From assembly GCA_000153145.1 (NCBI GenBank), contig CH672415.1, positions 2,098,889 to 2,162,888 of the forward strand: a DNA stretch of 64,000 nucleotides, given 5' to 3'. Source of the DNA: a marine actinobacterium PHSC20C1 (GTDB lineage: Bacteria > Actinomycetota > Actinomycetes > Actinomycetales > Microbacteriaceae). Shown piece after piece: positions 51,995-60,997 of the stretch. Numbering within the stretch: the stretch's first letter is position 1; every line of letters begins with the position of its first letter. Below the pieces are notes generated by a model. That model made no database searches, was not told the DNA's origin, and worked only from the letters and a program-made list of their open reading frames with translations. The translations under genes and the position numbers were made by a program.

Positions 51995-52648
51995 TTAGTT
52001 GGTGGTGTCGAGGTGGGTGAGGAGGCGATCGCGCGCTCCCAGAATGTGGTCTCGGGTAAGGCGCTCGGCGGTGGCGGCATCGCCGGCGGTGATGGCATCG
52101 AGAATGCCCTGGTGTTGTTCGGCCACTTCGTGGGCGGTGATCAGTTGGGCGGCTTGAACCTGCCCGATGCACAACTCGATTTCACCCATAAGGAGTTCGT
52201 GCATTCGGGTGAGACGTGAGCTGGGCTGACCCGCGACAAGGGCACGGTGGAACTGGATGTCGTCGTGCGCGAAGTCTGCCGACCGTGACAGCAGTGCATG
52301 GTGGGCGTGGAGAGCGTCGGCGGGGATTGTGCCGTTGTGGGTTAGCGACGCAATGGCGGCGCCTTCAACGATGGCTCTGTTGGTGAAGAGGTCGGCCACG
52401 TCATCGCTGGTGAGGAGTGGAACTCGCGCGGCTTGATGCGGTTCGCGCCGCAGGAGATCCACCGCGACGAGACGTTCGATAGCAATGCGGGCTGTCGGGC
52501 GGGCGACACCAAAGCGCACGGCAACAGCGGTCTCCGTGACTGTCGAACCAGGTGTGATGGTGCCGGCGATGATGTCGGCGCGCAGTTCAGCGTAGATCGA
52601 GTCTGGTCTGATCGGTTCCGCGTGTTCTGCGGTTGCTGTCTCTGACAT
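51995..52648 (-). CDS. GntR family (FCD domain) transcriptional regulator
   Basis: A 217-residue regulator starting at ATG 52648 with GGAG upstream. Residues ~16-75 are the winged HTH: SIYAELRADIIAGTITPGSTVTETAVAVRFGVARPTARIAIERL. The FCD ligand domain occupies ~85-205, with the His-rich metal-binding residues in FHRALVAG and HEVAEQHQGILDAI. FCD-type GntR proteins respond to carboxylic acids such as lactate. It lies between the rhamnulokinase gene and the lactate oxidase-type gene, in line with both. Two palindromes precede it and a related one precedes the aldolase gene, which suggests one regulon. Confidence 0.88.
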   Translation of the reverse strand: MSETATAEHAEPIRPDSIYAELRADIIAGTITPGSTVTETAVAVRFGVARPTARIAIERLVAVDLLRREPHQAARVPLLTSDDVADLFTNRAIVEGAAIASLTHNGTIPADALHAHHALLSRSADFAHDDIQFHRALVAGQPSSRLTRMHELLMGEIELCIGQVQAAQLITAHEVAEQHQGILDAITAGDAATAERLTRDHILGARDRLLTHLDTTN

Positions 52649-52667
52649 TGCGCTCCACCACTCGAAG

Positions 52668-52700
52668 ATTGTTAGACAATGTTTAGAATTGTATAGCAAT
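52668..52700. promoter_or_regulatory. Two GntR-type palindromes upstream of the regulator gene
   Basis: ATTGTTAGACAAT (52668-52680) and ATTGTATAGCAAT (52688-52700), centres 20 bases apart. The ATTG...CAAT arms with a short centre are the usual FadR/FCD-type operator form. They begin about 20 bases upstream of the GntR start, so autoregulation is likely. Confidence 0.7.
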
Positions 52701-54097
52701 CAATGGGAAAGTGGAAGGTATCGACGCGGAGAGAACGCCGTCGCCACCAAACTGCGCAGACCTTCAAGCGAACCATCGACAAGACCCTGCACACGCGCCT
52801 GAATCAGCACATTTCCAATCGCCGTTGCCTCGACAGGTCCAGCAAGCACCGGCATCCCACTTCGGTCGGCGATGAGCTGGCACAACAACTCGTTCTGCGA
52901 ACCACCGCCGACGATATGGATGACCGACACTGATTTTCCGGAGAGGTCTGAGGCCGTGCGTACCGCATCCACGAAGGCAACGCTGAGACTTTCGATGATG
53001 CTGCGCACAAAGTGAACGTGCGACTGCGGAACCGCGACCCCCCGCTCGGTGCACCATGCGGCAATGCGGTCAGGCATCCCACCTGGCGCAAGGAAACGAG
53101 GGTCATTCGCATCGAATACGGGAACGCGCTCAGTGAGAGCGGATGCCGCAGCCAACAGTTCGAGAAGGTCAACGCTGGCGTCGGTCTTCTGCCACTCGCG
53201 CACGCACTCGCTTAGCAACCAGAGACCCATCACGTTGTGTAGGTAGCGCACACGCCCGTCAACGCCGCCCTCGTTGGTGAAGTTCGCGGCGCGGCTCGCC
53301 TCAGTCAACACGGGGGCGTCGAGCTCAACCCCCACGAGACCCCAGGTTCCACAGGAAATGTAGGCGAAGTCGTCGGTGATAGCGGGAATAGCAACCACGG
53401 CGGATGCGGTGTCGTGCGATCCAACGGCGACCACGTCGGCACGGATGCCGAGCTCGTCGCGCACCGGTCCAATTGTCGTGCCGGGAACGACAAGCTCAGG
53501 GAACAAACGGCGCGGGAATCCGAGTTTCTCGATCAGCGCTTCATCCCATTGGCCGGTCGCAATGTTGAGCAGGCCGGTAGTCGACGCGTTGGTCTGCTCG
53601 GCGACCTGGCGCCCGGTTAACCAAAAGTTGATGAGGTCAGGCACAAGCAAAAAGCCATCGGCGTCGGCAAGGTTCTGTTCGGCTGCGAACTGGTAGAGGG
53701 TGTTGAACGGCAGAAACTGCAGACCGTTCGACGCATACAGCTCGGCATGATCGACAACGGCGTGTACCCGTTCGACGCCGGCCGCCGTACGCTCGTCGCG
53801 GTAATGGAACGGGGGAGCAACCATCTTTCCGCCCGCCATCAGCGCATAGTCGACCGCCCACGAGTCCACGCCGATGCTCGACAGCTGCGGCTCTTCACGA
53901 ACAGCAGCCGCCAAACCGGCAAGCACACTCGAGTAGAGGGCATCAATGTCCCAGTGCAAACCGTCTTCACGGCGCACCGGACCATTGGGAAAACGAGCTA
54001 CCGGACGAACACTGAGCTCGTTGTGACCGACGTGGCCGAGCATGACCCGGCCACTCGTGGCGCCGAGATCAACCGCGGCGACAGCTCCAGCGCTCAT
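52700..54097 (-). CDS. rhaB: Rhamnulokinase
   Basis: A 465-residue kinase of the FGGY family. AAVDLGATSGRVMLG (residues 7-21) is the first phosphate-binding strand, VDSWAVDYALM (near 76-86) the substrate face, and HIVGGGSQNELLCQLIADRSG near residue 398 the ADP-side motif of rhamnulokinases. It phosphorylates L-rhamnulose (or L-fuculose) at O1. It overlaps the aldolase gene by 4 bases (ATGA), which gives the next step of the pathway. The GntR gene follows about 50 bases downstream on the same strand. Confidence 0.9.
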   Translation of the reverse strand: MSAGAVAAVDLGATSGRVMLGHVGHNELSVRPVARFPNGPVRREDGLHWDIDALYSSVLAGLAAAVREEPQLSSIGVDSWAVDYALMAGGKMVAPPFHYRDERTAAGVERVHAVVDHAELYASNGLQFLPFNTLYQFAAEQNLADADGFLLVPDLINFWLTGRQVAEQTNASTTGLLNIATGQWDEALIEKLGFPRRLFPELVVPGTTIGPVRDELGIRADVVAVGSHDTASAVVAIPAITDDFAYISCGTWGLVGVELDAPVLTEASRAANFTNEGGVDGRVRYLHNVMGLWLLSECVREWQKTDASVDLLELLAAASALTERVPVFDANDPRFLAPGGMPDRIAAWCTERGVAVPQSHVHFVRSIIESLSVAFVDAVRTASDLSGKSVSVIHIVGGGSQNELLCQLIADRSGMPVLAGPVEATAIGNVLIQARVQGLVDGSLEGLRSLVATAFSPRRYLPLSH

Positions 54098-56130
54098 CGT
54101 AAGAACGCCGCCGCAACACCAGCATCAACCGGAATGTGCAGACCCGTGGTGTGGCTGAGGTCGGGGCCCGTGAGCACCGAGACAGCGTTGGCAACGTTCT
54201 CCGGCAAAACCTCACGCTTAAGGATCGTGCGCTGCGCGTAGAACTTGCCGAGGTCTTCTTCTTCAACACCGTAGGTCTTGGCGCGGTTGGCACCCCAGCC
54301 TGCAGCGAAGATTCCGGAACCGCGCACAACACCGTCGGGGTTGATGCCGTTGACCTTCACGCCGTGCTCGCCCAGCTCGACCGCGAGCAGTCGAACCTGA
54401 TGAGCCTGGTCAGCCTTCGTCGCCGAGTACGCAATGTTGTTTGGCCCAGCGAAGACCGCATTCTTGGAGGAGATGTAGATCACGTCGCCACCCATGGCCT
54501 GCTCAATGAGAACGGGTGCGGTTGCCTTCGAGACGAGGAACGAACCCTTCGCCATGATGTCGTGCTGGAAGTCCCAATCCTGCTCGGTGGTTTCCAGCAG
54601 AGGCTTCGAGAGTGAGACTCCCGCGTTATTCACAACGATGTCGATGCCACCGAACGCGAGTACGGCATCCTGCACCATGCGCTCAATTGCGGCAGCATCG
54701 GTCACATTGACCTTGAGGCCGATTGCCACGTCAGTGTTACCGATCTCGGCAGCCGCAGCCTGAGCTTTCTCGAGGTCGAGGTCAGCAATGACGACGCACG
54801 CGCCATCCGCCGCGAGGCGAGTAGCGATCGCCTTACCGATTCCGGATGCTGCGCCGGTCACGAGGGCGACGCGGGTTGCGTGGGACTTGGGCTTGGGCAT
54901 CCGCTGCAGCTTGGCTTCTTCGAGTGCCCAGTACTCGATGTTGAATTTCTCGGCATCGCTGATGGGCGCGTAGGTCGAAAGTGCTTCGGCGCCGCGCATC
55001 ACGTTGATGGCGTTCACGTAGAACTCGCCAGCGACACGTGCGGTCTGCTTGTTGGCGCCGTAGCTGAACATTCCGACGCCGGGAACGAGCACGATGAGCG
55101 GGTCAGCGCCACGGATCTCGGGGGAATCATCAGTGGCGTGCTTGTTGTAGTACGCGGTGTAGTCCTTGCGGTACTCCTCGTGCAGTTCTTTGAGGCGCTC
55201 GATGCTCTTCTCGACCGTTGCATTAGCGGGAACGTCGAGCAGCAACGGCTTCACCTTGGTGCGCAAGAAGTGATCGGGGCAGCTTGTGCCCAGCTTTGCC
55301 AACTTCGGTGCGTTTGCGGATGACAAGAAGTCGAGCACGACGTCAGAGTCAGTGAAGTGGCCAACCATCGGGCGGTCGTGACTCGCGAGACCGCGGATAG
55401 TCGCAGCCAGAGCGGCAGCCTTTTCTCGGCGCTCCTCTTCTGGCAGCGCCGCATTCTTGGCTACCGAGCGACCGAACGGAGCCTTCTTGCCCTTGGCGGC
55501 GATGAACTCTTCGGCCGTTGTGATGATCCAGAGGCTGTTCGACTCTGCTTCCTCACTCGTGTCGCCCCAGGCAGTGATGCCGTGGCCGCCGAGGATGCAA
55601 CCGATCGCCTTCGGGTTCGCCTTCTTGATGGCGGCAATGTCGAGTCCGAGTTGAAAACCGGGGCGGCGCCAGGGAACCCAGACAACCTTGTTGCCGAAAG
55701 CCTTCTTGGTGAGCTTCTCGCCATCCTTCGCGGTCGCAATGGCGATTCCCGAGTCGGGATGCAAGTGGTCGACGTGGGCAGCATCCACTAGTCCGTGCAT
55801 GGCGGTGTCGATGGATGGCGCGGCTCCACCCTTGCCGTGAAGCGTGTAGTCGAACGCGGCAACCATTTCGTCTTCGCGGTCGAGGCCGGGGTAGACGTTC
55901 GTCATTGAGCGCAAGCGGTCAAGGCGCAGCACGGCGAGGCCAGCTTCGGTGAGCGTACCGAGGTCTCCACCGGAGCCCTTCACCCACATGAGCTCGATGG
56001 GCTCTCCCGTGACGGGGTCAGTTTCAGTGCCCTTGGCGGAGGTGTTGCCGCCGGCATAGTTAGTGACTCGCGGGTCGGAACCGAGACGGTTCGAGCGGGC
56101 GATGAGTTCAGCTGCAGTGGGGTTTGTCAT
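54094..56130 (-). CDS. rhaEW: Bifunctional rhamnulose-1-phosphate aldolase / lactaldehyde dehydrogenase
   Basis: A 678-residue two-domain enzyme. Start at ATG 56130 (MTNPTAAELIARSNRLG) is preferred over 56172, whose codon lacks a ribosome site and lies in an inverted repeat. Residues ~1-400 form the class II aldolase domain: YAGGNTSAKG, WVKGSGGDLGT and HPDSGIAIATAKDG. Residues ~420-678 are a short-chain dehydrogenase with TGAASGIG for NAD and YSATKADQAH (Tyr-x3-Lys) in the active site. This architecture splits rhamnulose-1-phosphate into DHAP and L-lactaldehyde and oxidises the latter to L-lactate. Expression may be controlled by the operator-like repeat at 56154-56179. Confidence 0.9.
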   Translation of the reverse strand: MTNPTAAELIARSNRLGSDPRVTNYAGGNTSAKGTETDPVTGEPIELMWVKGSGGDLGTLTEAGLAVLRLDRLRSMTNVYPGLDREDEMVAAFDYTLHGKGGAAPSIDTAMHGLVDAAHVDHLHPDSGIAIATAKDGEKLTKKAFGNKVVWVPWRRPGFQLGLDIAAIKKANPKAIGCILGGHGITAWGDTSEEAESNSLWIITTAEEFIAAKGKKAPFGRSVAKNAALPEEERREKAAALAATIRGLASHDRPMVGHFTDSDVVLDFLSSANAPKLAKLGTSCPDHFLRTKVKPLLLDVPANATVEKSIERLKELHEEYRKDYTAYYNKHATDDSPEIRGADPLIVLVPGVGMFSYGANKQTARVAGEFYVNAINVMRGAEALSTYAPISDAEKFNIEYWALEEAKLQRMPKPKSHATRVALVTGAASGIGKAIATRLAADGACVVIADLDLEKAQAAAAEIGNTDVAIGLKVNVTDAAAIERMVQDAVLAFGGIDIVVNNAGVSLSKPLLETTEQDWDFQHDIMAKGSFLVSKATAPVLIEQAMGGDVIYISSKNAVFAGPNNIAYSATKADQAHQVRLLAVELGEHGVKVNGINPDGVVRGSGIFAAGWGANRAKTYGVEEEDLGKFYAQRTILKREVLPENVANAVSVLTGPDLSHTTGLHIPVDAGVAAAFLR

Positions 56131-56153
56131 CCAGGTGTCCTGTGTCGTCGCGT

Positions 56154-56179
56154 TTGTTAGTATTTGTGACATCTAACAA
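56154..56179. promoter_or_regulatory. Inverted repeat upstream of the aldolase/dehydrogenase gene
   Basis: TTGTTAG (56154-56160) and CTAACAA (56173-56179), perfect 7-base arms with 12 bases between. On the coding strand it begins ATTGTTAGA, the same nine bases as the first palindrome before the GntR gene. A regulatory site shared with 52668-52700 is likely. Confidence 0.6.
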
Positions 56180-56210
56180 TAAATTACCGAAGGATGCAAG
56201 GGCGGCCCGC

Positions 56211-56972
56211 TCAAATGAGTTCAACATGGGCGCGGTACGGATCCAATCGAGAGTCGCGAGGGTCAAGTTCAGTGATAAGTAGACTTATATCGCGTAGACC
56301 GAAACTCACCGCTATCGAGCGATCGTCGAGTTTCGACGAATCAACGCACAGGATCGTTTCGCGGGCCGCGCTAGCAAAGGCCTGCTTGACCTGGCTTTCG
56401 GCGAAAGATACCTCCGAGCTCCCGAGGGTTGAATCGACGGCGCTCGCTGACGTAAAGAATCGCGAATACAGTACCGACGCGGCGCCTTGGCATGCGAGTA
56501 GCCCGACGAGGCTTTCAGTATTGGGCTCGGATTCACCTCCGGTGAGCACGCTGGTCACTCCAGGAATTGTCCGCAGGCATACAAAATTCTCAAACGAGTT
56601 CGTCACCACTGAGAGACCATTGCGCGGGCCAAGAGTGCTCGCGATTGTGCCCGCTGTTGTCGAAGCGTCGAGCGCGATTGCGCCGGACTGCGGGATGAGG
56701 GCTGCCGCTTTGGCTGCAATTACTTGCTTTGCTCGTGCTCGCACGGCTCGACGCTCGTCAAACGGGCGAGGGCCAGCAATAGAGATCGCGCCCCCGCGCA
56801 CTCTCCGGAGAAGGCCTTCCGCTTCCATGTCATCGAGGTCGCGGCGGACAGTCATTGCGGAGACAGAAAGTTCATCGGCTACGTCGTCGAGCCGAATCGC
56901 ACCGTCCTGGTTTAGACGCTCCCGCAATATCGCCCTACGTTGCTGCGCGCCCAAAGTGCCGCTCGTCGCCAT
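56211..56972 (-). CDS. DeoR/GlpR family transcriptional regulator
   Basis: A 253-residue regulator. The N-terminal HTH is clear: RRAILRERLNQDGAIRLDDVADELSVSAMTVRRDLDDMEAEGLLRRVRGGAI, residues 12-63. The C-terminal DeoR sensor domain has the phosphosugar-binding GAIALDASTTAGTIASTL and VTNSFENFVCL. DeoR proteins usually respond to phosphorylated sugar intermediates. The gene sits between the two arms of the sugar locus and is divergent from the importer operon. Palindromes GGTTCANTGAACC near that promoter are candidate binding sites. Confidence 0.9.
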   Translation of the reverse strand: MATSGTLGAQQRRAILRERLNQDGAIRLDDVADELSVSAMTVRRDLDDMEAEGLLRRVRGGAISIAGPRPFDERRAVRARAKQVIAAKAAALIPQSGAIALDASTTAGTIASTLGPRNGLSVVTNSFENFVCLRTIPGVTSVLTGGESEPNTESLVGLLACQGAASVLYSRFFTSASAVDSTLGSSEVSFAESQVKQAFASAARETILCVDSSKLDDRSIAVSFGLRDISLLITELDPRDSRLDPYRAHVELI

Positions 56973-57073
56973 TGTGTTCCCCGGTTTTCTAGTGAGACTT
57001 CATGTTACAACCCACGCATTCTCACATTGTAAGAAGGGGAGTTCCCCCGAAACCGCGCCAATTTTAGTGAGCG

Positions 57074-57127
57074 TTGACACCCATGCGTCACCGATGGTAG
57101 GTTCACTGAACACCGGTTCATTGAACC
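57074..57127 (+). promoter_or_regulatory. Promoter and twin palindromic operators of the sugar importer operon
   Basis: TTGACA (57074-57079), 18-base spacer, TAGGTT (57098-57103). A palindrome GTTCA-C-TGAAC (57101-57111) covers the -10 region, and GGTTCA-T-TGAACC (57115-57127) follows, centres 15 bases apart. The layout is typical of repressor control. A TTACAA/TTGTAA pair at 57005-57032 lies nearer the DeoR gene and may serve its own promoter. Confidence 0.7.
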
Positions 57128-57205
57128 AGAACTGAACTAGAAAAGGCAGAGCAGCCTGAGCGATTCGCCAAGCTGCCGCACCGGCTTGAAGAAGGAGAAT
57201 CGCAC

Positions 57206-58450
57206 ATGGTCGACGGAGCGTACGATAACGTCGCAAGCAGCGCATCCGGCATGGATCGCGCTCTCGAAGCCGGGCAGGGCATTGTTCAGCTCGCCCCAAC
57301 CTGGGTTCCCCGCGCATTCTGCACTCCCGGTCGCCGCATCCGCCTTCACCCGGATGACTACTTCCCCTTCGCTCAGGGCCGTGGGGGCATCGATGAGCGC
57401 TGGCTCTCCTCCGCCGTTCGCGCCGACAACGGACCCCTCACGGGAGCAAACGAAGGGCTCAGCCTCGTCGTTGACCCCGATGGTGGCGCACTGCTTCCCT
57501 TCGACGAATTCGTCGGACACCACAAGGGCGAAGCAATCGGCGAGCGTCTGTGGACGCAGCACGAGAAGTGGCCGATGTACTCAAAGTTCTTCGATAACCA
57601 GCAGGCGCTGCCCTTCCACGTGCACCATACGGATGAGAAAGCCTCCCTAGTCGACAAGCCCGGCAAGCCCGAGGCCTATTACTACTCGCCTCACATGAAT
57701 AACCACTTGGGCGACCAGCCGATCTCGTTCCTTGGCTTCCAGCCCGAGGTCACCACCGATCAGGTGAAAGCCCGCCTCATGCGTTTCGGCGATGGCGGCG
57801 ACAACCGCATCACCGACCTTTCGCGCGGCTACCGCACTCAGCTTGGCACCGGATGGGACATCCCGTCGGGCGTTCTGCACGCTCCCGCCAGCATTTGCAC
57901 CTACGAACCCCAGGCTGCCTGTGACGTCTTTTGCATGTGTGAGTCGTGGAGCAACAACCGCGAGGTTCCCGAAGAACTCCTCTGGAAGGACGTTCCGCCG
58001 GAGCACCACGGCGACTTCGACTTCATCATTTCGTTGCTCGACTGGGAAAAGAACACCGACCCCAACTTCGTCACGAACCGCTTCATGGCGCCGTACTCGA
58101 CTGCACAGTCGTTGGCTGATAACGAGACCGCGTACGTGGAAAAGTGGATCGTGTACCGCTCGCCTCACTTCAGCGCTAAGGAGCTCACGGTTCGCCCCGG
58201 CCAGTCGGTGACGGTGACGGATGCTGATGCTTACGGTCTCATCGCCGTGCAGGGAACCGGAACGCTCGGCAACCACGACATCGCCGCCGCCACGCTCATC
58301 CGCTTCGGACAGCTCAGCCAAGACGAGTTCTTCGTCACTGAGTCTGCTGCTCGCGCCGGAGTCACCGTGACTAACCGCTCCGCTACCCAGGACCTCGTCA
58401 TTCTCAAGCACTTCGGTCCCGAGAACGCCGAATTGGGACTCCATGTCTAA
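57206..58450 (+). CDS. Phosphomannose-isomerase-like cupin protein
   Basis: A 414-residue protein with GAAGGAG upstream of its ATG. LPFHVHHTDEKASLVDKPGKPEAYYYSP at residues 135-162 has the form of type I phosphomannose isomerases: a metal His pair (138, 140), then GK-x-E-x-(W/Y)Y with Glu156 as a further ligand. IPSGVLHAP near residue 222 supplies the next His. The N-terminal ~60 residues and C-terminal region are less familiar. It is the first gene of the sugar importer operon and is followed with an 8-base overlap by the epimerase-like gene. A sugar isomerase role is inferred from fold and context. Confidence 0.7.
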   Translation: MVDGAYDNVASSASGMDRALEAGQGIVQLAPTWVPRAFCTPGRRIRLHPDDYFPFAQGRGGIDERWLSSAVRADNGPLTGANEGLSLVVDPDGGALLPFDEFVGHHKGEAIGERLWTQHEKWPMYSKFFDNQQALPFHVHHTDEKASLVDKPGKPEAYYYSPHMNNHLGDQPISFLGFQPEVTTDQVKARLMRFGDGGDNRITDLSRGYRTQLGTGWDIPSGVLHAPASICTYEPQAACDVFCMCESWSNNREVPEELLWKDVPPEHHGDFDFIISLLDWEKNTDPNFVTNRFMAPYSTAQSLADNETAYVEKWIVYRSPHFSAKELTVRPGQSVTVTDADAYGLIAVQGTGTLGNHDIAAATLIRFGQLSQDEFFVTESAARAGVTVTNRSATQDLVILKHFGPENAELGLHV

Positions 58451-59489
58451 CGTTTTTGGTCGCGAGGGAACGGCCCTGAGAGAGCGCGTAGGTTCGCTCT
58501 CTCAGGTCGTTCGACTCGACAGCTTCGTGGAGGCCGAAGGGCCTGCGCGGGGTGCGCGCCGTCTGCGGATCGTGAACGGCAGCGGCATGGAGGTCGAACT
58601 TCATCCGGACCGTGCGCTCGACATCGGGCAGGTCACGCTCGACGGCATCCCCATCGCGTGGATCTCGCCAACCGAGATCACTGCCCCTGAAGCATTTGAG
58701 CCCGAGGGCGCTGGTTGGTTGCGCACCTTTGGCGGCGGGCTACTGGCCACTTGTGGTCTCGACACGTTCGGGCCGGCCGGTGACGACGCGGGACAGACCC
58801 TGGGTTTGCATGGCCGTATTGGCGCGCAGAAAGCTCGCGTCATCCGAGCCGAAGCCAACGACCGCGAAGTTGTAGTTAAGGCTGTTACTCGTCAGGGCGC
58901 CGTCTTTGGCGAAAACCTGACGCTCCAGCGCACAATCTCGGCTGAGGTTGGCACCAGTTCGTTCCTGCTCGAAGACACCGTGACCAACGAGTCCTTTGCC
59001 GAGCAGCCGCACATGATTTTGTACCACATCAACCTTGGCTGGCCGCTGCTGTCGGAGAACACCGTTGTCGATATTCCCTCCCGCGAAACTGTCGCCCGTG
59101 ACGCCGAGGGAGAGAAGGGAATCGACGCTTGGCAGAAAGGTGCCGAGCCCACTCCCGGATTCGCTGAACAAGTTTTCCGCCACACGATCGGCGACGAGCC
59201 GTCGGCGCGGGTGCGCGTAACGAACCCCGATCTCGGTCTTGCGCTCGTTGTCGAATTCTCCGGGCTCGAGCTGCCGTGGCTCTTCCAATGGAAGATGGTC
59301 GGCCAAGGGCACTACGCCCTGGGAATCGAACCCACCAATACCGCCAACGTTTTCGGACGCAGCTCAGCACGCGAGGCAGGCGAGCTCACCTCGATCCCTG
59401 CGGGGCAGAGTGTCAGTTACAGTGTGCGATTCACGCTTCAGCGAACCAGCGAACCCAACAGTGTTTGCGATGAGGGGAGTTCAGTATGA
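58443..59489 (+). CDS. DUF4432 aldose-1-epimerase-like protein
   Basis: A 348-residue protein of the galactose mutarotase fold group. RLRIVNGSGMEVELHPDRALDIGQVTLDGIPIAWISPTE (residues ~41-79) and GGGLLATCGLDTFGP near residue 100 are the DUF4432 markers, and LGLHGRIGAQKARV near 120 carries the usual His. It probably interconverts anomers of the imported sugar before the kinase or isomerase step. It overlaps the PMI-like gene by 8 bases and the ABC ATPase gene by 4, so translation is coupled across the operon. Confidence 0.85.
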   Translation: MSNVFGREGTALRERVGSLSQVVRLDSFVEAEGPARGARRLRIVNGSGMEVELHPDRALDIGQVTLDGIPIAWISPTEITAPEAFEPEGAGWLRTFGGGLLATCGLDTFGPAGDDAGQTLGLHGRIGAQKARVIRAEANDREVVVKAVTRQGAVFGENLTLQRTISAEVGTSSFLLEDTVTNESFAEQPHMILYHINLGWPLLSENTVVDIPSRETVARDAEGEKGIDAWQKGAEPTPGFAEQVFRHTIGDEPSARVRVTNPDLGLALVVEFSGLELPWLFQWKMVGQGHYALGIEPTNTANVFGRSSAREAGELTSIPAGQSVSYSVRFTLQRTSEPNSVCDEGSSV

Positions 59490-60997
59490 CAACCGAGTCG
59501 ACACCCGCAGTCGCTCTTCGGATGACCGGGATCACCAAATCATTTCCCGGAGTGATGGCGCTTCAAGACGTTGATCTGGAAATCAACGAGGGCGAAGTGC
59601 ATGCCATCGTCGGAGAGAACGGCGCCGGCAAGTCCACGCTCATGAAGATCCTTGCGGGCTTTTACCAGCCCGACAAGGGCGAGATCGAGGTCGGTGGCCG
59701 AAAGGCTATTCACTGGACGCCGCGAGAAGCTCGAAGCCGCGGTATCGGCATGATCTACCAAGAGCTCAACCTTGTTCCTGATCTTTCGGTCGCCGAGAAC
59801 ATCAGCCTGGGCGCGATGCCCACGCGGGGCCCCTTCGTCGACTACCGGGCGATGAACGCCAAGGCAGATGCTGTGTTGCGCGAACTCGACACCGATATCG
59901 ATCCCGGCACTCGCCTCGGCGATCTCTCGATAAGCCAGCAGCAGTTGGTCGAGATCGCCAAAGTTGTTGCGCGCCAGCCCAACGTGGTCGTGTTCGACGA
60001 ACCCACCTCGTCGCTGGGCGACAAAGAGACTCGCGTTCTCTTTGACGTCATCACGAAGATGCGTGACCGCGGTATCGCGATCATTTACATTAGTCACCGC
60101 CTCCAAGAAGTAATGGAGATCGGCGACCGCGTAACAGTTCTTCGCGATGGACGCCACATTGAGACACGCGACGTCGCGGGAATCACCCCTGATGAGATGG
60201 TGAGCCTCATGGTCGGTCGCGACCTCAACGAAATGTTCCCCAAATTCGATCTCGGTCTCGGCGAACAGGTTCTGGCAATTGAGGGTGCTTCGCGTGCCGG
60301 TCAGTTCGACAATGTGACGCTGGATGTTCGCAAGCACGAGATCGTCGGGCTCGCGGGCCTTGTCGGCTCAGGCCGCACCGAAGTAGCTCGCGCCCTGTTT
60401 GGGCTCGATCCGCTGGAGGAGGGCACAATCACCCTCGCAGGAAAGGTGCTGAAAATCCGCTCTCCGCGCCAGGCTGTTGCCGCCGGAATTGCCCTCGTTC
60501 CCGAAGACCGCAAGGGCCAGGGAATCATTCCTGGGCTATCGGTTCGCGAAAACTTCACCCTGCCGGTGATCACTCGCATCACCAACGCCCTGCTCATCTT
60601 CTTGGGCAAGGAGCGAAAGATCGTCACCGAGCTTGCTGACCGGCTCAAGGTCAACCCGCCCCAGGTCGAGCGCCCGCTCAACGTGTTCAGTGGAGGAAAC
60701 CAGCAGAAGGTCGTTCTCGGCAAGTGGTTGCTCTCTGAGCCGAAGCTACTCATTCTCGACGAGCCAACGCGTGGAGTTGACGTCGGCGCGAAAGCCGACA
60801 TTCATCACATCATCGGCGAGTTCGCTCAAGACGGTGGCGGAGTGCTCATGATCAGCTCCGAACTGCCCGAATTGCTCGCTGTCTGCGACCGCATCTTCGT
60901 CTTGCACGAGGGCGTCATCGCCGCCGAAATTTCCCGCGCGGATGCCACAGAAGAATCGGTCATGCGCGCTGCAACAGGTCAGGAGGTGGCCGCATGA
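59486..60997 (+). CDS. Sugar ABC importer, tandem ATP-binding protein (RbsA/MglA type)
   Basis: A 503-residue ATPase with two nucleotide-binding domains. The first has Walker A GENGAGKST (residues ~48-56), and Walker B VVVFDEPTSSLGD near residue 168. The second has GLVGSGRTEVARALFG in the Walker A position (degenerate, typical of the family), the signature FSGGNQQKVVLGKWL and Walker B LLILDEPTRGVDVGAKAD. This is the carbohydrate uptake CUT2 class. It is coupled by 4-base overlaps to the genes on both sides and powers the two permeases that follow. Confidence 0.93.
   Translation: MTTESTPAVALRMTGITKSFPGVMALQDVDLEINEGEVHAIVGENGAGKSTLMKILAGFYQPDKGEIEVGGRKAIHWTPREARSRGIGMIYQELNLVPDLSVAENISLGAMPTRGPFVDYRAMNAKADAVLRELDTDIDPGTRLGDLSISQQQLVEIAKVVARQPNVVVFDEPTSSLGDKETRVLFDVITKMRDRGIAIIYISHRLQEVMEIGDRVTVLRDGRHIETRDVAGITPDEMVSLMVGRDLNEMFPKFDLGLGEQVLAIEGASRAGQFDNVTLDVRKHEIVGLAGLVGSGRTEVARALFGLDPLEEGTITLAGKVLKIRSPRQAVAAGIALVPEDRKGQGIIPGLSVRENFTLPVITRITNALLIFLGKERKIVTELADRLKVNPPQVERPLNVFSGGNQQKVVLGKWLLSEPKLLILDEPTRGVDVGAKADIHHIIGEFAQDGGGVLMISSELPELLAVCDRIFVLHEGVIAAEISRADATEESVMRAATGQEVAA

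Noticed and set aside
57647..58444. 265-codon frame on the minus strand
   Set aside because: Antisense to the PMI-like gene, which has a good ribosome site and conserved metal-binding motifs.
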